Notes: generated from the sequence alone by a model not told the origin. DNA of 64,000 nucleotides from Prolixibacteraceae bacterium (GCA_028282195.1 JANQII010000102.1:20799-84798), one strand, 5' to 3'. Numbered from the stretch's first letter, positions 41,408 to 51,774 are shown. Numbers and translations: made by a program.

Positions 41408-42673
41408 ATGGGAAGTAAAATAATAATAAATAATGGTAAGCTTCAAGTACCAGATAACCCAATAATCCCTTTTATTAAAGGAGATGGTATTGGGAAGGAC
41501 ATTACTGTTCCAAGTCAACGGGTATTGAACGCTGCCATTGAAAAAGCCTATGGAGATTCAAAAAAGTTAGCCTGGAAAGAAGTTCTTGCAGGAGAAAAAG
41601 CTTATAAAAAAACGGGGAATTACCTACCGGAAGACACACTTGCAGAATTCAAAAAATATCTTGTAGGAATTAAAGGACCACTGCAAACCCCTGTTGGCGG
41701 AGGTATTCGATCATTAAATGTTGCATTACGACAAACACTTGATTTATACGTTTGCCTACGACCAGTTCGCTGGTTTAAAGGTGTACCCTCACCGATCCGC
41801 TATCCTTCTTTGGTTGATATGCATATCTTCCGTGAGAATACGGAAGATATTTATGCCGGGATAGAGTTTATGACAGGCGATGAAAAAGCTCAAAAGTTTC
41901 GTGATTTTCTGATTAATGAGATGGGATCAACACAGATTCGGTTCCCTGAAACAACATCTTTTGGAATTAAACCAATTTCGAAAGAAGGTTCTGAGCGATT
42001 GATCAGAGATGCTATTCAATATGCAATAGATAGAAATCTTCCTTCTGTAACATTGGTTCATAAAGGAAATATTATGAAGTTTACGGAAGGTGCTTTTAAA
42101 AACTGGGGATACGATTTAGCTGAGAATGAGTTTGAAGCAGATGTTTTCACATGGAGACAATATGAAAATATACAGACTGAAAAAGGGCAAATTGATGCTC
42201 AAAAAGCATTGGAAGAAGCTAAAAAAACGGGAAAAGTCATTATAAAAGATGTTATTACCGATGCTTTTTTACAGGACAGTTTACTTCATCCATATGATCA
42301 TTCTGTAATTGCCACAATGAATTTGAACGGTGATTATGTTTCGGATCAACTTGCTGCAATGGTAGGTGGAATTGGAATTTCTCCCGGTGCAAACATCAAT
42401 TATCAAAGTGGCTATGCCATTTTCGAAGCTACCCATGGTACAGCCCCGAACATCGCCGGAACGGGAAAAGCAAATCCAAGTTCTTTGATTCTTTCGGGAG
42501 TAATGATGCTTGAATACCTGGGTTGGAATGAAGCTGCGGAACATGTACTTGATGCAATGGAGCATGCTTTTTCAAAAAGAAGGGTAACATCTGATCTATA
42601 TGCAATGATGGAAGGGGCAACACTTTTAACAACAACTGAATTTGCTGATGAAATTATCAGTAATATTCATTAA
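41408..42673 (+). CDS. icd: Isocitrate dehydrogenase, E. coli Icd-like (type I)
   Basis: 421 aa; [77 protein letters not shown]. Confidence 0.93.
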   Translation: MGSKIIINNGKLQVPDNPIIPFIKGDGIGKDITVPSQRVLNAAIEKAYGDSKKLAWKEVLAGEKAYKKTGNYLPEDTLAEFKKYLVGIKGPLQTPVGGGIRSLNVALRQTLDLYVCLRPVRWFKGVPSPIRYPSLVDMHIFRENTEDIYAGIEFMTGDEKAQKFRDFLINEMGSTQIRFPETTSFGIKPISKEGSERLIRDAIQYAIDRNLPSVTLVHKGNIMKFTEGAFKNWGYDLAENEFEADVFTWRQYENIQTEKGQIDAQKALEEAKKTGKVIIKDVITDAFLQDSLLHPYDHSVIATMNLNGDYVSDQLAAMVGGIGISPGANINYQSGYAIFEATHGTAPNIAGTGKANPSSLILSGVMMLEYLGWNEAAEHVLDAMEHAFSKRRVTSDLYAMMEGATLLTTTEFADEIISNIH

Positions 42674-42710
42674 CTTACTAGGCAAAAACGAATAACTAAA
42701 AATAATAACA

Positions 42711-44033
42711 ATGGAATACATTAAAAATCGGTTTTATCAAAAGGCAAGCAAGTGCATTGCTGAATATCAAAAGCTCAAATCAGAGTATAGTGACAAAGTT
42801 CTGGCAGAAGTAACTGTTGGACAGGTAATGACAGGTATGAAAGGCGTTCCAAGCCTGATAACAGATACATCAAAGCTTGACCCAACTACAGGGATTCGTT
42901 TCCGTGGTTATTCAATTCCTGATTTAAGAGAAAAACTTCCGCGTTTAAATCCGGAAGGTGAACCACTTCCTGAAGGTCTTTTCTATTTAATGCTTATTGG
43001 TGAGATACCTGAAAGAGATGACGTTTTAAACATTAGCAAAGACTGGGCCACACGAGCACACGTTCCACAGCACGTGTTTGACGTAATCGACGCATTGCCT
43101 AAAAATTCAAAACCAATGACCCAGTTCAGTGCAGCAATTTTGAGTATGGCCACTGATTCGATTTTCCAAAAAGCTTATCGTGCAGGTGTTCATAAAAAAC
43201 ATTACTGGGACACAACTTATGAGGATGTGATGAACCTGATTGCCCGCCTGCCAAGAATTGCAGCGTACATTTACAGGCGTAATTTCCACAATGATGATCA
43301 TATTGAACCAGATCCGCGTCTTGACTGGGCAGGTAACCTGGGGCACATGATGGGACACGACAGCGAAGAAGTGAAACGTTTACTTCGCCTTTATATGGTA
43401 ATTCATGCTGACCATGAAGGTGGTAATGTTTCTGCACACACGACTCACCTGGTTGGCTCGGCCCTAAGTAATCCATACTATGCTTATGCAGCTGGTATGC
43501 TGGGCTTGGCAGGACCACTTCACGGATATGCAAACCAGGAGGTAATAAACTGGATTTTTGATTTAATTCAGGAACTTGATACCGAAAAACCAAGCGAAGA
43601 GCAAATCATTGAATATGCGAAAAAGACCCTTGCTGAAGGTCGTGTTATTCCAGGCTATGGACATGCTGTATTGCGCCAAACGGACCCTCGTTTTACAGCA
43701 CAACAAGAGTTTGCTAAGAAATATGTAAAAGATGATTCGCTGATTCACATTGTGAATACGCTTCATAAAGTTGTTCCTCCGATTCTTGAAGGAACCGGAA
43801 AAGTGAAAAATCCATGGCCAAATGTAGACGCTTATTCCGGATCGCTACTTTACCATTATGGAATTGAGGAACACACATTTTATACTGTTCTTTTCGGGGT
43901 TTCAAGAGCACTTGGAGTATTGGCTTCATTAATAATGGATCGTCTTTATGGGCTACCTATTGAACGTCCATCATCATTTCCTCTTAAATGGTATAAAGAA
44001 AAAGTTAATGATACCAGTTCTGAAGGCTGTTAA
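42711..44033 (+). CDS. gltA: Citrate synthase (eukaryote/mitochondrial-like)
   Basis: 440 aa; GIRFRGYSIPDLREKLP, HADHEGGNVSAHTTHLVGSALS, GLAGPLHGYANQEV, VIPGYGHAVLRQTDPR. Confidence 0.93.
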   Translation: MEYIKNRFYQKASKCIAEYQKLKSEYSDKVLAEVTVGQVMTGMKGVPSLITDTSKLDPTTGIRFRGYSIPDLREKLPRLNPEGEPLPEGLFYLMLIGEIPERDDVLNISKDWATRAHVPQHVFDVIDALPKNSKPMTQFSAAILSMATDSIFQKAYRAGVHKKHYWDTTYEDVMNLIARLPRIAAYIYRRNFHNDDHIEPDPRLDWAGNLGHMMGHDSEEVKRLLRLYMVIHADHEGGNVSAHTTHLVGSALSNPYYAYAAGMLGLAGPLHGYANQEVINWIFDLIQELDTEKPSEEQIIEYAKKTLAEGRVIPGYGHAVLRQTDPRFTAQQEFAKKYVKDDSLIHIVNTLHKVVPPILEGTGKVKNPWPNVDAYSGSLLYHYGIEEHTFYTVLFGVSRALGVLASLIMDRLYGLPIERPSSFPLKWYKEKVNDTSSEGC

Positions 44034-44058
44034 ATCAATTAAAAATATCGTATGTGAG

Positions 44059-44084
44059 ATGCCCTTTTCGAAGGGCATTTTTTT
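44059..44084 (+). terminator. Rho-independent terminator of the acn-icd-icd-gltA operon
   Basis: ATGCCCTT-TTCG-AAGGGCAT followed by a T-run. Confidence 0.92.
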
Positions 44085-44348
44085 GCTTTCCCTGGAAAAT
44101 ATTTCTCTTTTAATTTTCATTCTTACAGAAAATCAACCTTTATCCGAATTTATCAAATCAAAAAAGCAAACTCATTTTCAAAAAATTAGATGTTCAACTG
44201 TTAATTTCCTGCATACATTGACTGTTAATATCGCTAAAAAAAGACAAAAAAATCTCCTAAGTACCCTATTAATACTGACTATATGGGAGTTACTAACATT
44301 TGTTGATTTCGTACGTGAATTTAAAGTGAATTTAAAACCTCAAAAAAA

Positions 44349-44381
44349 TTTGCACCAAGTAACTTATCTTTAGTACTTTTG
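44349..44381 (+). promoter_or_regulatory. Bacteroidota-type promoter of the unassigned ncRNA
   Basis: TTTG (44349-44352), N21, TACTTTTG (44374-44381). Confidence 0.7.
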
Positions 44382-44387
44382 ATTGTA

Positions 44388-44921
44388 TCAGGTGAGCGAT
44401 AAAAGGCAGCTCAGAAAATGTGGAGGCGAAAAAAGCTCTTAGCCGAGCCAGATTCAACTCTTCCAAATCCTTGGATTTGCACATTGAAAGAGCCGAAGTT
44501 TTAGCCACAAAAGACCAGTTCTTTTAAAGCTTGAATAATAACGAACCCCGTGCAAACGGGCAAGTAGTTTTTATAAATGACAAACTCTTCTGCTGAAGAA
44601 CCCCGGTTCTGAAACGGAAGTGAGATTACAGAAGCCTCGGTTTTTGAAATCAACATCAGAAATGAAGATCGCAAGACCTATCATATCTGGAGGATGTCAA
44701 AAACTTCGTCTGGGAAGGTAAATCCTTCGGGAATTACCGAAAAGACATCCGGAAAATGCAACTGTAAAAGGGAACATGGGAAGGATAAGGGTTATCAGAA
44801 ATGGTTTCGGCCACGGAAGATAGCCAGCCAAAATAACAGTAGCCTGACATGGAAGGTAATTTCGATTACCCGAAGTGGATGGGAGCTATTCATACCCGAA
44901 TGGTTCCCATTATTGTTTTTA
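44388..44921 (+). ncRNA. Unassigned structured RNA (~530 nt) with its own promoter and terminator
   Basis: Hairpins: TGAGC/GCTCA (44393-44413), CAAAT..ATTTG (44464-44479), CCCG-TGCAAA-CGGG (44547-44560), GGATGTC/GACATCC (44692-44750) enclosing GGTAAaTCC-TTCG-GGAaTTACC (44717-44738), GATAA-GGG-TTATC (44784-44796), TGGT-TTCG-GCCA (44802-44813), GGTAAT-TTCG-ATTACC (44855-44870); terminator at 44879-44921. No convincing ORF. Confidence 0.7.
44879..44921 (+). terminator. Terminator of the unassigned ncRNA
   Basis: ATGGGAGCTATTC-ATACCC-GAATGGTTCCCAT (13 bp, two G-U) followed by TATTGTTTTTA. Confidence 0.75.
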
Positions 44922-45014
44922 TACACTTCGCAAATGCTTATATTTTATTCTCGAAACCGGATCACTTCAATATTCGGGTGGGTAACTTTGTTGAATTTCT
45001 GATCCTCGTATAGG

Positions 45015-45135
45015 GGGAATTTGATTCTTGATTCTCGATTCTTGATTCTCGATACTTGATTCTCGATACTTGATTCTCGATACTTGATTCTCGATACTTG
45101 ATTCTCGATACTTGATTCTTGATGGATACTCGATT
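45015..45135. repeat. 14-bp tandem repeat (ttgattctcgatac) built from heptads
   Basis: About five consecutive ttgattctcgatac units with flanking ttgattc/tcgattc heptads. Confidence 0.9.
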
Positions 45136-45526
45136 GTTGGATTACCTGATTTTGATTTGGAATTTGTTTTTTGGGATTTGGAATTTTACCTCAGTGCTTA
45201 TAATTTGTCGCCTGCGCAACCCCTAACCCGGCAGTCAGGTACTTATCCATTTTTTGTTCCTTATTTCTTATTTTAACTTTCTGTATTTGGAAACAATGGG
45301 TGTCATCTTTTGGAAAGATGAACCCCCTGTACAACTCGTAACTCGTAACTCGCAACCCATATTCTCAGCTTCTCCCTTTCCCACTTTCTCACCCTCTCAC
45401 CAACCTGAATTATGAAGTGCTCCTCGAAACCAACCTCTGAAGTTAACATTAACTTTACAAAACCTGCTTATTACTTATACATCTTCAAAATAACTTTTAG
45501 GTAATTCTTAGTGCAGGATTAATTTC

Positions 45527-45534
45527 TATATTTG
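45527..45534 (+). promoter_or_regulatory. -7 element TATATTTG upstream of the acetyl-CoA hydrolase gene
   Basis: TAnnTTTG match ~40 nt before the ATG at 45574. Confidence 0.5.
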
Positions 45535-45573
45535 CGCCAAATTTTAAGAGCAATATATTCTAATTATAAAATT

Positions 45574-46890
45574 ATGAAACAGATCAAATTCATATCTCCA
45601 GAGGAGGCAGTTAAAGTTATAAAATCGGGCGATCGCGTACACCTTAGTAGTGTGGCTGTTACACCCCATACGCTTATTAAGCCCATGGTTGAAAGAGGAA
45701 GGAATGGAGAATTTTGTGATGTAAAGGTACAACATATCCATATTGAGGATAAAGTAGATTTTGCAAATCCTGAATTTGAAGGAATATTTGTTTCAGAGCA
45801 GTTCTTTGTTGGGGCTAACCTACGTAAACAAACCCAGGCTGGTTATGCTGATTATATTCCTGTTTTCCTAAGTGAAACCCAAAAACTTATTCGTGAAGGA
45901 TATTTGAAAGTAAATGTAACAATGATCATGTGCTCACCTCCTGATAAGCATGGTTTTGTTTCTCTTGGAACTTCTGTTGATGCAACTCTTGCAGCTATTG
46001 AATGTTCAGATGTTGTGATTGCTGCAGTTAACCCAAATGTTCCACGTGCGTGGGGTGACGCTATGGTTCACATTGACGAGATTGATTTATTTGTTGAAGA
46101 CGACATTCAATTATATGTTCACGATCCGGCACCATTAACCGACCTGGATATTGCTATTGGTAAAAATGTTGCTGAATTGGTAGAAGACGGTGCTTGTTTA
46201 CAAATGGGTATTGGAGGTATTCCCAATGCAGTTCTGGCACAACTGGGAAACCACAAAGACCTTGGTGTCCATACTGAAATGTTTGCTGATGGTATTCTTC
46301 CTTTGGTTGAAAAAGGGGTTGTTACCGGTAAACATAAAAATATCGACAAAGGTAAAATGGTAGCTTCATTCTTAATGGGATCACAAGCTCTTTACGATTT
46401 TGTTGATGATAACCCACGTGTCGCAATGATGGATGTTGCCCACACAAACAATGTGCATGTTATTCGTAAAAATGACAAAGTAACTGCGATTAACTCAGCA
46501 CTTGCAATCGACTTAACGGGTCAGGTTTGTGCCGATTCAATTGGAATTAAACACTATTCAGGTGTTGGTGGACAAATTGATTTTATTCGCGGTGCAGGTC
46601 ACTCAATAGGTGGTAAACCAATTATTGCTTTACCATCTGTAACGGCAAAAGGCGTTTCTAAAATCTGTCCAACCTTAATTCAGGGATCAGGCGTTGTTAG
46701 CACAAGAGCTAATATGCACTGGGTAGTTACTGAGTATGGGGCTATCAACCTGTACGGAAAGACCCTTCAGGAACGTGCCCGTCTACTGATTTCAATTGCA
46801 CACCCGGAACACAGGGAAGAATTGGATAAAGCTGCATTTGAACGTTTCGGGGCTCACTTTCACTTTGTATCAAAACATCAGGAAGTATAA
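45574..46890 (+). CDS. Acetyl-CoA hydrolase/CoA-transferase family protein
   Basis: MKQIKFISPEEAVKVIKSGDRVHLSS, CSPPDKHGFVSLG, GIGGIPNAVLAQLG, GVGGQIDFIRGA, WVVTEYGAINLYGKTLQERA; ATG 45574 preferred. Confidence 0.9.
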   Translation: MKQIKFISPEEAVKVIKSGDRVHLSSVAVTPHTLIKPMVERGRNGEFCDVKVQHIHIEDKVDFANPEFEGIFVSEQFFVGANLRKQTQAGYADYIPVFLSETQKLIREGYLKVNVTMIMCSPPDKHGFVSLGTSVDATLAAIECSDVVIAAVNPNVPRAWGDAMVHIDEIDLFVEDDIQLYVHDPAPLTDLDIAIGKNVAELVEDGACLQMGIGGIPNAVLAQLGNHKDLGVHTEMFADGILPLVEKGVVTGKHKNIDKGKMVASFLMGSQALYDFVDDNPRVAMMDVAHTNNVHVIRKNDKVTAINSALAIDLTGQVCADSIGIKHYSGVGGQIDFIRGAGHSIGGKPIIALPSVTAKGVSKICPTLIQGSGVVSTRANMHWVVTEYGAINLYGKTLQERARLLISIAHPEHREELDKAAFERFGAHFHFVSKHQEV

Positions 46891-46898
46891 GATAACTC

Positions 46899-46925
46899 AG
46901 GCAGGCTTATCCCTGCCTTTTTAAT
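46899..46925 (+). terminator. Terminator after the CoA-transferase gene
   Basis: GGCAGG-CTTATC-CCTGCC followed by TTTTT. Confidence 0.8.
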
Positions 46926-47157
46926 TGCCTAAACCTGACGAATATTATTAAATAATTATCAACTATTTAATAAGCTTGCAGTCTTATTAAAATCGTTCTT
47001 TTTTGAATAGTCTAATTTTGTTCAGCATTTACAATGCAAAAAAATTTATCTGCATTTTCGAATTTTTGAGCTATTTGTTTGAAAAGCTTTACTGAATAAT
47101 GTTTAGAGATGGAATAGGAAATATTTTTTTCATTTATATATTTTTAATTACAATACG

Positions 47158-47562
47158 ATGAAAGTATCACATATTGAACACATTGGAATAGCAGTAAAAA
47201 GCCTTGACGAGGCCATACCTTATTACGAGGATGTATTAGGTATGAAATGTTATGCCATTGAAGAAGTGACAGATCAAAAAGTAAAAACAGCCTTTTTCAA
47301 AGTAGGCGACACCAAAATTGAACTTTTGGAATCCACTGATCCGGCAGGCCCAATTGGTAAATTTATTGAAAAGAAAGGGCAAGGAATCCATCATCTTGCA
47401 TTTGCAGTTGACAATGTAAACGAAGCTTTAACTGAAGCGGAAAGCAAAGGTGTTCAGCTAATTGACAAAACATCCCGTAAAGGAGCTGAAGGATTGAATA
47501 TTGGTTTTCTTCACCCAAAAGCAACCATGGGTGTATTAACTGAGTTTTGCTCTGAACAATAA
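47158..47562 (+). CDS. mce: Methylmalonyl-CoA epimerase
   Basis: 134 aa; IEHIGIAVKSLDEAIPYYEDVLGM, GIHHLAFAVDNV, GVLTEFCSEQ. Confidence 0.93.
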   Translation: MKVSHIEHIGIAVKSLDEAIPYYEDVLGMKCYAIEEVTDQKVKTAFFKVGDTKIELLESTDPAGPIGKFIEKKGQGIHHLAFAVDNVNEALTEAESKGVQLIDKTSRKGAEGLNIGFLHPKATMGVLTEFCSEQ

Positions 47563-47589
47563 TCTGAAATATCTCTATTTATAATACCG

Positions 47590-49149
47590 ATGAGCAATCA
47601 AGATAAAATCAAGAAACTAATTGACTTACGTGCAGAAGCCAAGTTAGGCGGCGGGATCAAAAGAATTGACTCCCAGCATGCAAAAGGAAAATTTACTGCA
47701 CGGGAACGTATTGAAATGTTACTTGACGAAGGTAGTTTCGAAGAGTTCGATATGTTTGTAACCCACCGTTGCACCAATTTTGGAATGGAAAAGAAAAAAT
47801 TCCTTGGAGATGGTGTTATTACCGGTCACGGAACAATTGACGGACGTGTTGTTTACATTTTTGCGCAAGATTTCACCGTATTCGGAGGTTCTCTTTCTGA
47901 GACTTTCGCAATGAAGATCTGCAAGATTATGGACATGGCCATGAAAGTAGGTGCACCACTAATTGGAATTAACGATAGCGGGGGTGCCCGTATCCAGGAA
48001 GGTGTGACAAGCCTGGCAGGCTATGCAGAGATTTTCGAACGCAACATTCTTGCTTCCGGGGTAATCCCGCAAATTTCGGCAATCTTTGGCCCGTGTGCCG
48101 GGGGTGCAGTTTACTCCCCTGCCCTTACCGACTTCATTATGATGACCGAGGAGAATTCGTACATGTTTGTTACCGGCCCTAAAGTTGTTAAAACGGTTAC
48201 CGGTGAGGACATTTCAACTGAAGACCTTGGTGGAGGTAAAATTCATGCAAGCAAATCGGGTGTTGCCCACTTCCTTGCTGAGAATGAGCAGGAAGGGATC
48301 ATGCTTATTCGTAAGCTGTTAAGTTACCTTCCACAAAATAACCTGGAGGAAGCTCCAGTAATAGAATGCAACGACCCTATTGATCGTTTGGAAGATTCTT
48401 TGAATGAAATTATTCCTGAGAATCCCAACCAGCCGTACGAGATAAAAGATGTAATTCATTCATTAGTTGATAATGGTGAGTTTTTAGAAGTTCACAGGAA
48501 TTATGCTAAAAATATCGTTGTCGGTTTCGCCAAATTTGACGGTCAATCTGTAGGTATTATTGCAAATCAGCCTAATTACCTTGCCGGTGTCCTTGATATT
48601 GAAGCTTCACGTAAAGCTGCCCGCTTTGTACGCTTCCTGGACTGCTTTAACATTCCAATTATTACATTGGTAGATGTTCCCGGGTTCTTACCTGGCAGTG
48701 GACAGGAATATGGCGGTATTATAACTCACGGCGCCAAACTGATGTTTGCATACGGAGAAGCTACTGTTCCTAAAATTACGATCACACTTCGAAAATCATA
48801 TGGTGGTGCACACGATGTAATGTCATGTAAACAACTGCGTGGTGACTTAAACTATGCATGGCCATCTGCAGAAATTGCTGTAATGGGTGCTGCCGGGGCA
48901 GTTGAAGTTCTTGAAGGTCGTAAAATCAAGAAAATTGAAGATCCTGAAGAAAGAGCAGCTTTTATCGCTAAACACGAAGAGGATTACAAAGAAAAATTTG
49001 CTAATCCATATCAGGCTGCTTCACTTGGTTATATTGATGATGTGATTGAGCCAAGAAACACCCGTTTCCGTATTATTCGCGGACTACAAAGTCTTGCAAC
49101 CAAAAAACTGGTGAATCCTCCAAAGAAACATTCTAACATTCCTTTATAA
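47590..49149 (+). CDS. mmdA: Acyl-CoA carboxyltransferase (methylmalonyl-CoA decarboxylase alpha / propionyl-CoA carboxylase beta)
   Basis: 519 aa; [78 protein letters not shown]. Confidence 0.94.
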   Translation: MSNQDKIKKLIDLRAEAKLGGGIKRIDSQHAKGKFTARERIEMLLDEGSFEEFDMFVTHRCTNFGMEKKKFLGDGVITGHGTIDGRVVYIFAQDFTVFGGSLSETFAMKICKIMDMAMKVGAPLIGINDSGGARIQEGVTSLAGYAEIFERNILASGVIPQISAIFGPCAGGAVYSPALTDFIMMTEENSYMFVTGPKVVKTVTGEDISTEDLGGGKIHASKSGVAHFLAENEQEGIMLIRKLLSYLPQNNLEEAPVIECNDPIDRLEDSLNEIIPENPNQPYEIKDVIHSLVDNGEFLEVHRNYAKNIVVGFAKFDGQSVGIIANQPNYLAGVLDIEASRKAARFVRFLDCFNIPIITLVDVPGFLPGSGQEYGGIITHGAKLMFAYGEATVPKITITLRKSYGGAHDVMSCKQLRGDLNYAWPSAEIAVMGAAGAVEVLEGRKIKKIEDPEERAAFIAKHEEDYKEKFANPYQAASLGYIDDVIEPRNTRFRIIRGLQSLATKKLVNPPKKHSNIPL

Positions 49150-49156
49150 TAGAACG

Positions 49157-49516
49157 ATGAACAGTTTAGCAATCATATTAGCTTCCCTTACTGATGTAGG
49201 ATTTACAGTGGCACTGGTTGGTTTTTCTATCGTACTGATTTCATTGACTTTGCTTGTATTGGTATTCACCCGTTTACCCAAGCTGATCAATATTAAATTG
49301 AAAAAACGACCCAGGAAACTGGAGTCTCATTGCGAAGATGAAGTATGTCATATTGAAGGGAACGTAACCGCTGCTATCAGTACTGCGCTACATCTCTATT
49401 TTAACGAACTACATGATGAAGAAAGTAATATTGTAACCATTAAAAAGGTACGCAAGGCTTATTCTCCATGGAGTTCTAAAATTTACAGTGTGACCAATAA
49501 CTGGCCGCGTCAATAA
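49157..49516 (+). CDS. OadG family (gamma subunit of the Na+-pumping decarboxylase)
   Basis: 119 aa; single N-terminal TM (VGFTVALVGFSIVLISLTLLVLVF), operon position. Confidence 0.75.
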   Translation: MNSLAIILASLTDVGFTVALVGFSIVLISLTLLVLVFTRLPKLINIKLKKRPRKLESHCEDEVCHIEGNVTAAISTALHLYFNELHDEESNIVTIKKVRKAYSPWSSKIYSVTNNWPRQ

Positions 49517-49673
49517 ATGTTTCCTTAAAAAGAAGAAAAATGAAACGAACATGAATTTTAGCATGCTAAACTTCACACTAGAGCATGATTACCCCAATAA
49601 CTATCGGGGCATCGAGAGTTCCCTGTCTGCCGACAGGCAGGCATCTGGCAATTGAAAAATAAATAATAAACAG

Positions 49674-50096
49674 ATGAAAAAGTACAAATTTACCATAAGC
49701 GGCGATGCGTATGATGTTCACATTCAGGATTTGGAAGACAATGTTGCCACAATTGAAGTGAACGGAACAAAATACGAAGTGGAAATTCACGCCGAAGTTA
49801 AACAGAATAAAACACCAAGACTTGTTCGTAAACCAGTTGTTCAACAACCGGGCGAAGGGCAAATCCAGAAATCTGCTGCCGGAGGTCAAACTATTAAAGC
49901 ACCTCTGCCAGGTACAATTTTGAAGATTTCTGTAAAAGAAGGTGATGAAGTTAAAACCGGTCAAAACCTAATGATTATGGAAGCAATGAAAATGGAAAAC
50001 CAGGTTCTTGCTGAAAAAGATGGAGTTATTAGCGCCATCAAAGTAAAAGAAGGTGATGCCGTTCTTCAGGATGATATTTTGATTGAAATCAGCTAA
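49674..50096 (+). CDS. Biotin carboxyl carrier protein subunit
   Basis: 140 aa; APLPGTILKISVKEGDEVKTGQNLMIMEAMKMENQV (biotinyl-Lys EAMKM). Confidence 0.95.
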   Translation: MKKYKFTISGDAYDVHIQDLEDNVATIEVNGTKYEVEIHAEVKQNKTPRLVRKPVVQQPGEGQIQKSAAGGQTIKAPLPGTILKISVKEGDEVKTGQNLMIMEAMKMENQVLAEKDGVISAIKVKEGDAVLQDDILIEIS

Positions 50097-50111
50097 TTGA
50101 AAGGAATTCAA

Positions 50112-51752
50112 ATGAAAAATATACTTCTGATAATAGCTGCTTTCCTTATTTTGCTTCCTCAGTTTGCCTGGGCTAATGGACCACTTACGGAAGAATTAAC
50201 TTCCGGAAAATGGATTAACAGGGCGGGGGGTTACGTAGCAAACCCCACTTATGATGCTGAAAGCAGTGAAGATAAGAACCCGAGAACAGTTGAGCGTTTC
50301 AAAACCTTAGGCTTTGATGAAGACTATTCTTTCATCCTTGATTCTGCCAAGCAACGTTACACAGGTAAATGGCATTTGGAAAACGACAAAGTAGTCCTGC
50401 TCTTCAATGCTAAAAAAATTACCCATCTCCGTAAAAATACTGATCCGAACAGCATGGGATCAAGCTATACCACAAGAGATGAAATTATTAAGCTACCTAA
50501 AAGAGTGCTCAGCATTAACAGCGATGGAGAGTTAAGTGGCGATGGCTTTATTTATAAGCAATATCCGAATGCAGTTTCGGGCCTGTATAACTTTTATGAA
50601 TTTTCAGGTTTTGCCAACGTAACATGGCAACACCTGGTAATGATGCTGGTAGGGTTCTTTTTTATCTTCCTGGCTATTAAGTACGATTTTGAGCCATTAC
50701 TGCTTATTCCAATTGGTTTTGGTATTTTAATTGGGAATATTCCCATGTTCCAGGCAGTCGACTTCAACCTAAAGTTGGGGGTTTACGAACCTGGTTCAGT
50801 TTTGAATATTCTTTACCAGGGGGTTGTTCAAGGGTGGTACCCTCCATTAATTTTCCTTGGTTTGGGTGCAATGACAGATTTTTCTTCATTAATCTCAAAC
50901 CCAAAATTGATGCTTTTAGGTGCTGCGGCTCAAATTGGTATCTTTCTAACCTTCCTTGGGGCACTATACCTTGGATTCTCTGCTCCTGAAGCTGGTGCAA
51001 TTGGTATTATTGGTGGTGCTGATGGCCCAACAGCGATCTTTATTTCTTCCAAACTGGCAAATGGTGTTAACATCATGCCTAATGGGGAAACGGTTAAAAA
51101 CCTGATTGGTCCTATCGCAATTGCTGCTTATTCTTACATGGCCCTTGTACCTGTTATTCAACCTCCTGTAATTCGTTTGTTAACAAGTAAACGTGAGCGT
51201 AGAATTAAGATGAAACCACCAAGAGCAGTTTCTAAACTGGAGAAAATCCTCTTCCCTATTGTTGGGTTAATGCTTACCGCGTACATTGCTCCTTCTGCAT
51301 TGCCTCTGTTGGGTATGCTTTTCTTCGGAAACTTGCTGAAAGAATCAGGCGTTACTAAACGTTTGGCAAATACTGCCAGCAACGCTCTAATTGATACGAT
51401 TACTATCCTGTTAGGGATTACAGTAGGTGCATCAACACAAGCTGATGTATTCCTGACACCATCATCAATTAAAATCTTCGGACTAGGTGCTGCATCATTC
51501 ATCATTGCAACTGCAGGTGGTGTATTGGGCGCAAAACTAATGAACCTGTTCCTTTCCAAAAGAAATAAGATTAATCCGATGATTGGTGCTGCTGGTGTTT
51601 CAGCTGTTCCTGATAGCTCCAGGGTAGTTCAACACTTAGGCTTAAAGTATGACCCTTCTAACCACTTGCTGATGCATGCAATGTCACCTAATGTATCTGG
51701 TGTGATTGGCTCTGCAGTTGGTGCTGGTATCCTGCTTAGCTTCTTAATGTAA
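50112..51752 (+). CDS. Na+-translocating decarboxylase beta subunit (OadB-like) with an N-terminal extracytoplasmic extension
   Basis: GADGPTAIFISSKLAN, GNLLKESGVTKRLANTASNALIDTITILLGITVGAST; preceded by a signal-like peptide and ~150 aa soluble region. Confidence 0.93.
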   Translation: MKNILLIIAAFLILLPQFAWANGPLTEELTSGKWINRAGGYVANPTYDAESSEDKNPRTVERFKTLGFDEDYSFILDSAKQRYTGKWHLENDKVVLLFNAKKITHLRKNTDPNSMGSSYTTRDEIIKLPKRVLSINSDGELSGDGFIYKQYPNAVSGLYNFYEFSGFANVTWQHLVMMLVGFFFIFLAIKYDFEPLLLIPIGFGILIGNIPMFQAVDFNLKLGVYEPGSVLNILYQGVVQGWYPPLIFLGLGAMTDFSSLISNPKLMLLGAAAQIGIFLTFLGALYLGFSAPEAGAIGIIGGADGPTAIFISSKLANGVNIMPNGETVKNLIGPIAIAAYSYMALVPVIQPPVIRLLTSKRERRIKMKPPRAVSKLEKILFPIVGLMLTAYIAPSALPLLGMLFFGNLLKESGVTKRLANTASNALIDTITILLGITVGASTQADVFLTPSSIKIFGLGAASFIIATAGGVLGAKLMNLFLSKRNKINPMIGAAGVSAVPDSSRVVQHLGLKYDPSNHLLMHAMSPNVSGVIGSAVGAGILLSFLM

Positions 51753-51774
51753 AAAAACCATACTATTATATTGT

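Noticed and set aside
43126-43593. 155-aa antisense ORF in citrate synthase
   Set aside because: Shadow ORF of a clear conserved gene.
43948-44373. 141-aa ORF overlapping the citrate synthase 3' end
   Set aside because: Runs through the perfect operon terminator at 44059-44084 and lacks recognisable domains.
44740-44790. Cobalamin-riboswitch-like string 'gcaactgtaa...catgggaagg'
   Set aside because: Other required elements (AAAxGGGAA then GGTGCAAATCC before the B12 box) are not in order, and there is no B12-related gene downstream; it resembles only short pieces.
44388-44921. RNase P RNA or tmRNA identity for the structured RNA
   Set aside because: No GAGGAAAGTCCGGGC / ACAGAA..GGCTTA pair, no tRNA-like ends or tag-like ORF seen by eye; a cmscan is still required.
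44694-45002. 102-aa plus-strand ORF inside the ncRNA candidate
   Set aside because: Low-complexity basic composition, crosses the predicted terminator hairpin and UUCG hairpins; looks like a chance ORF.
45015-45135. Possible CRISPR array (regular short repeats)
   Set aside because: Contiguous 7/14-bp tandem units without unique spacers and no cas genes nearby.
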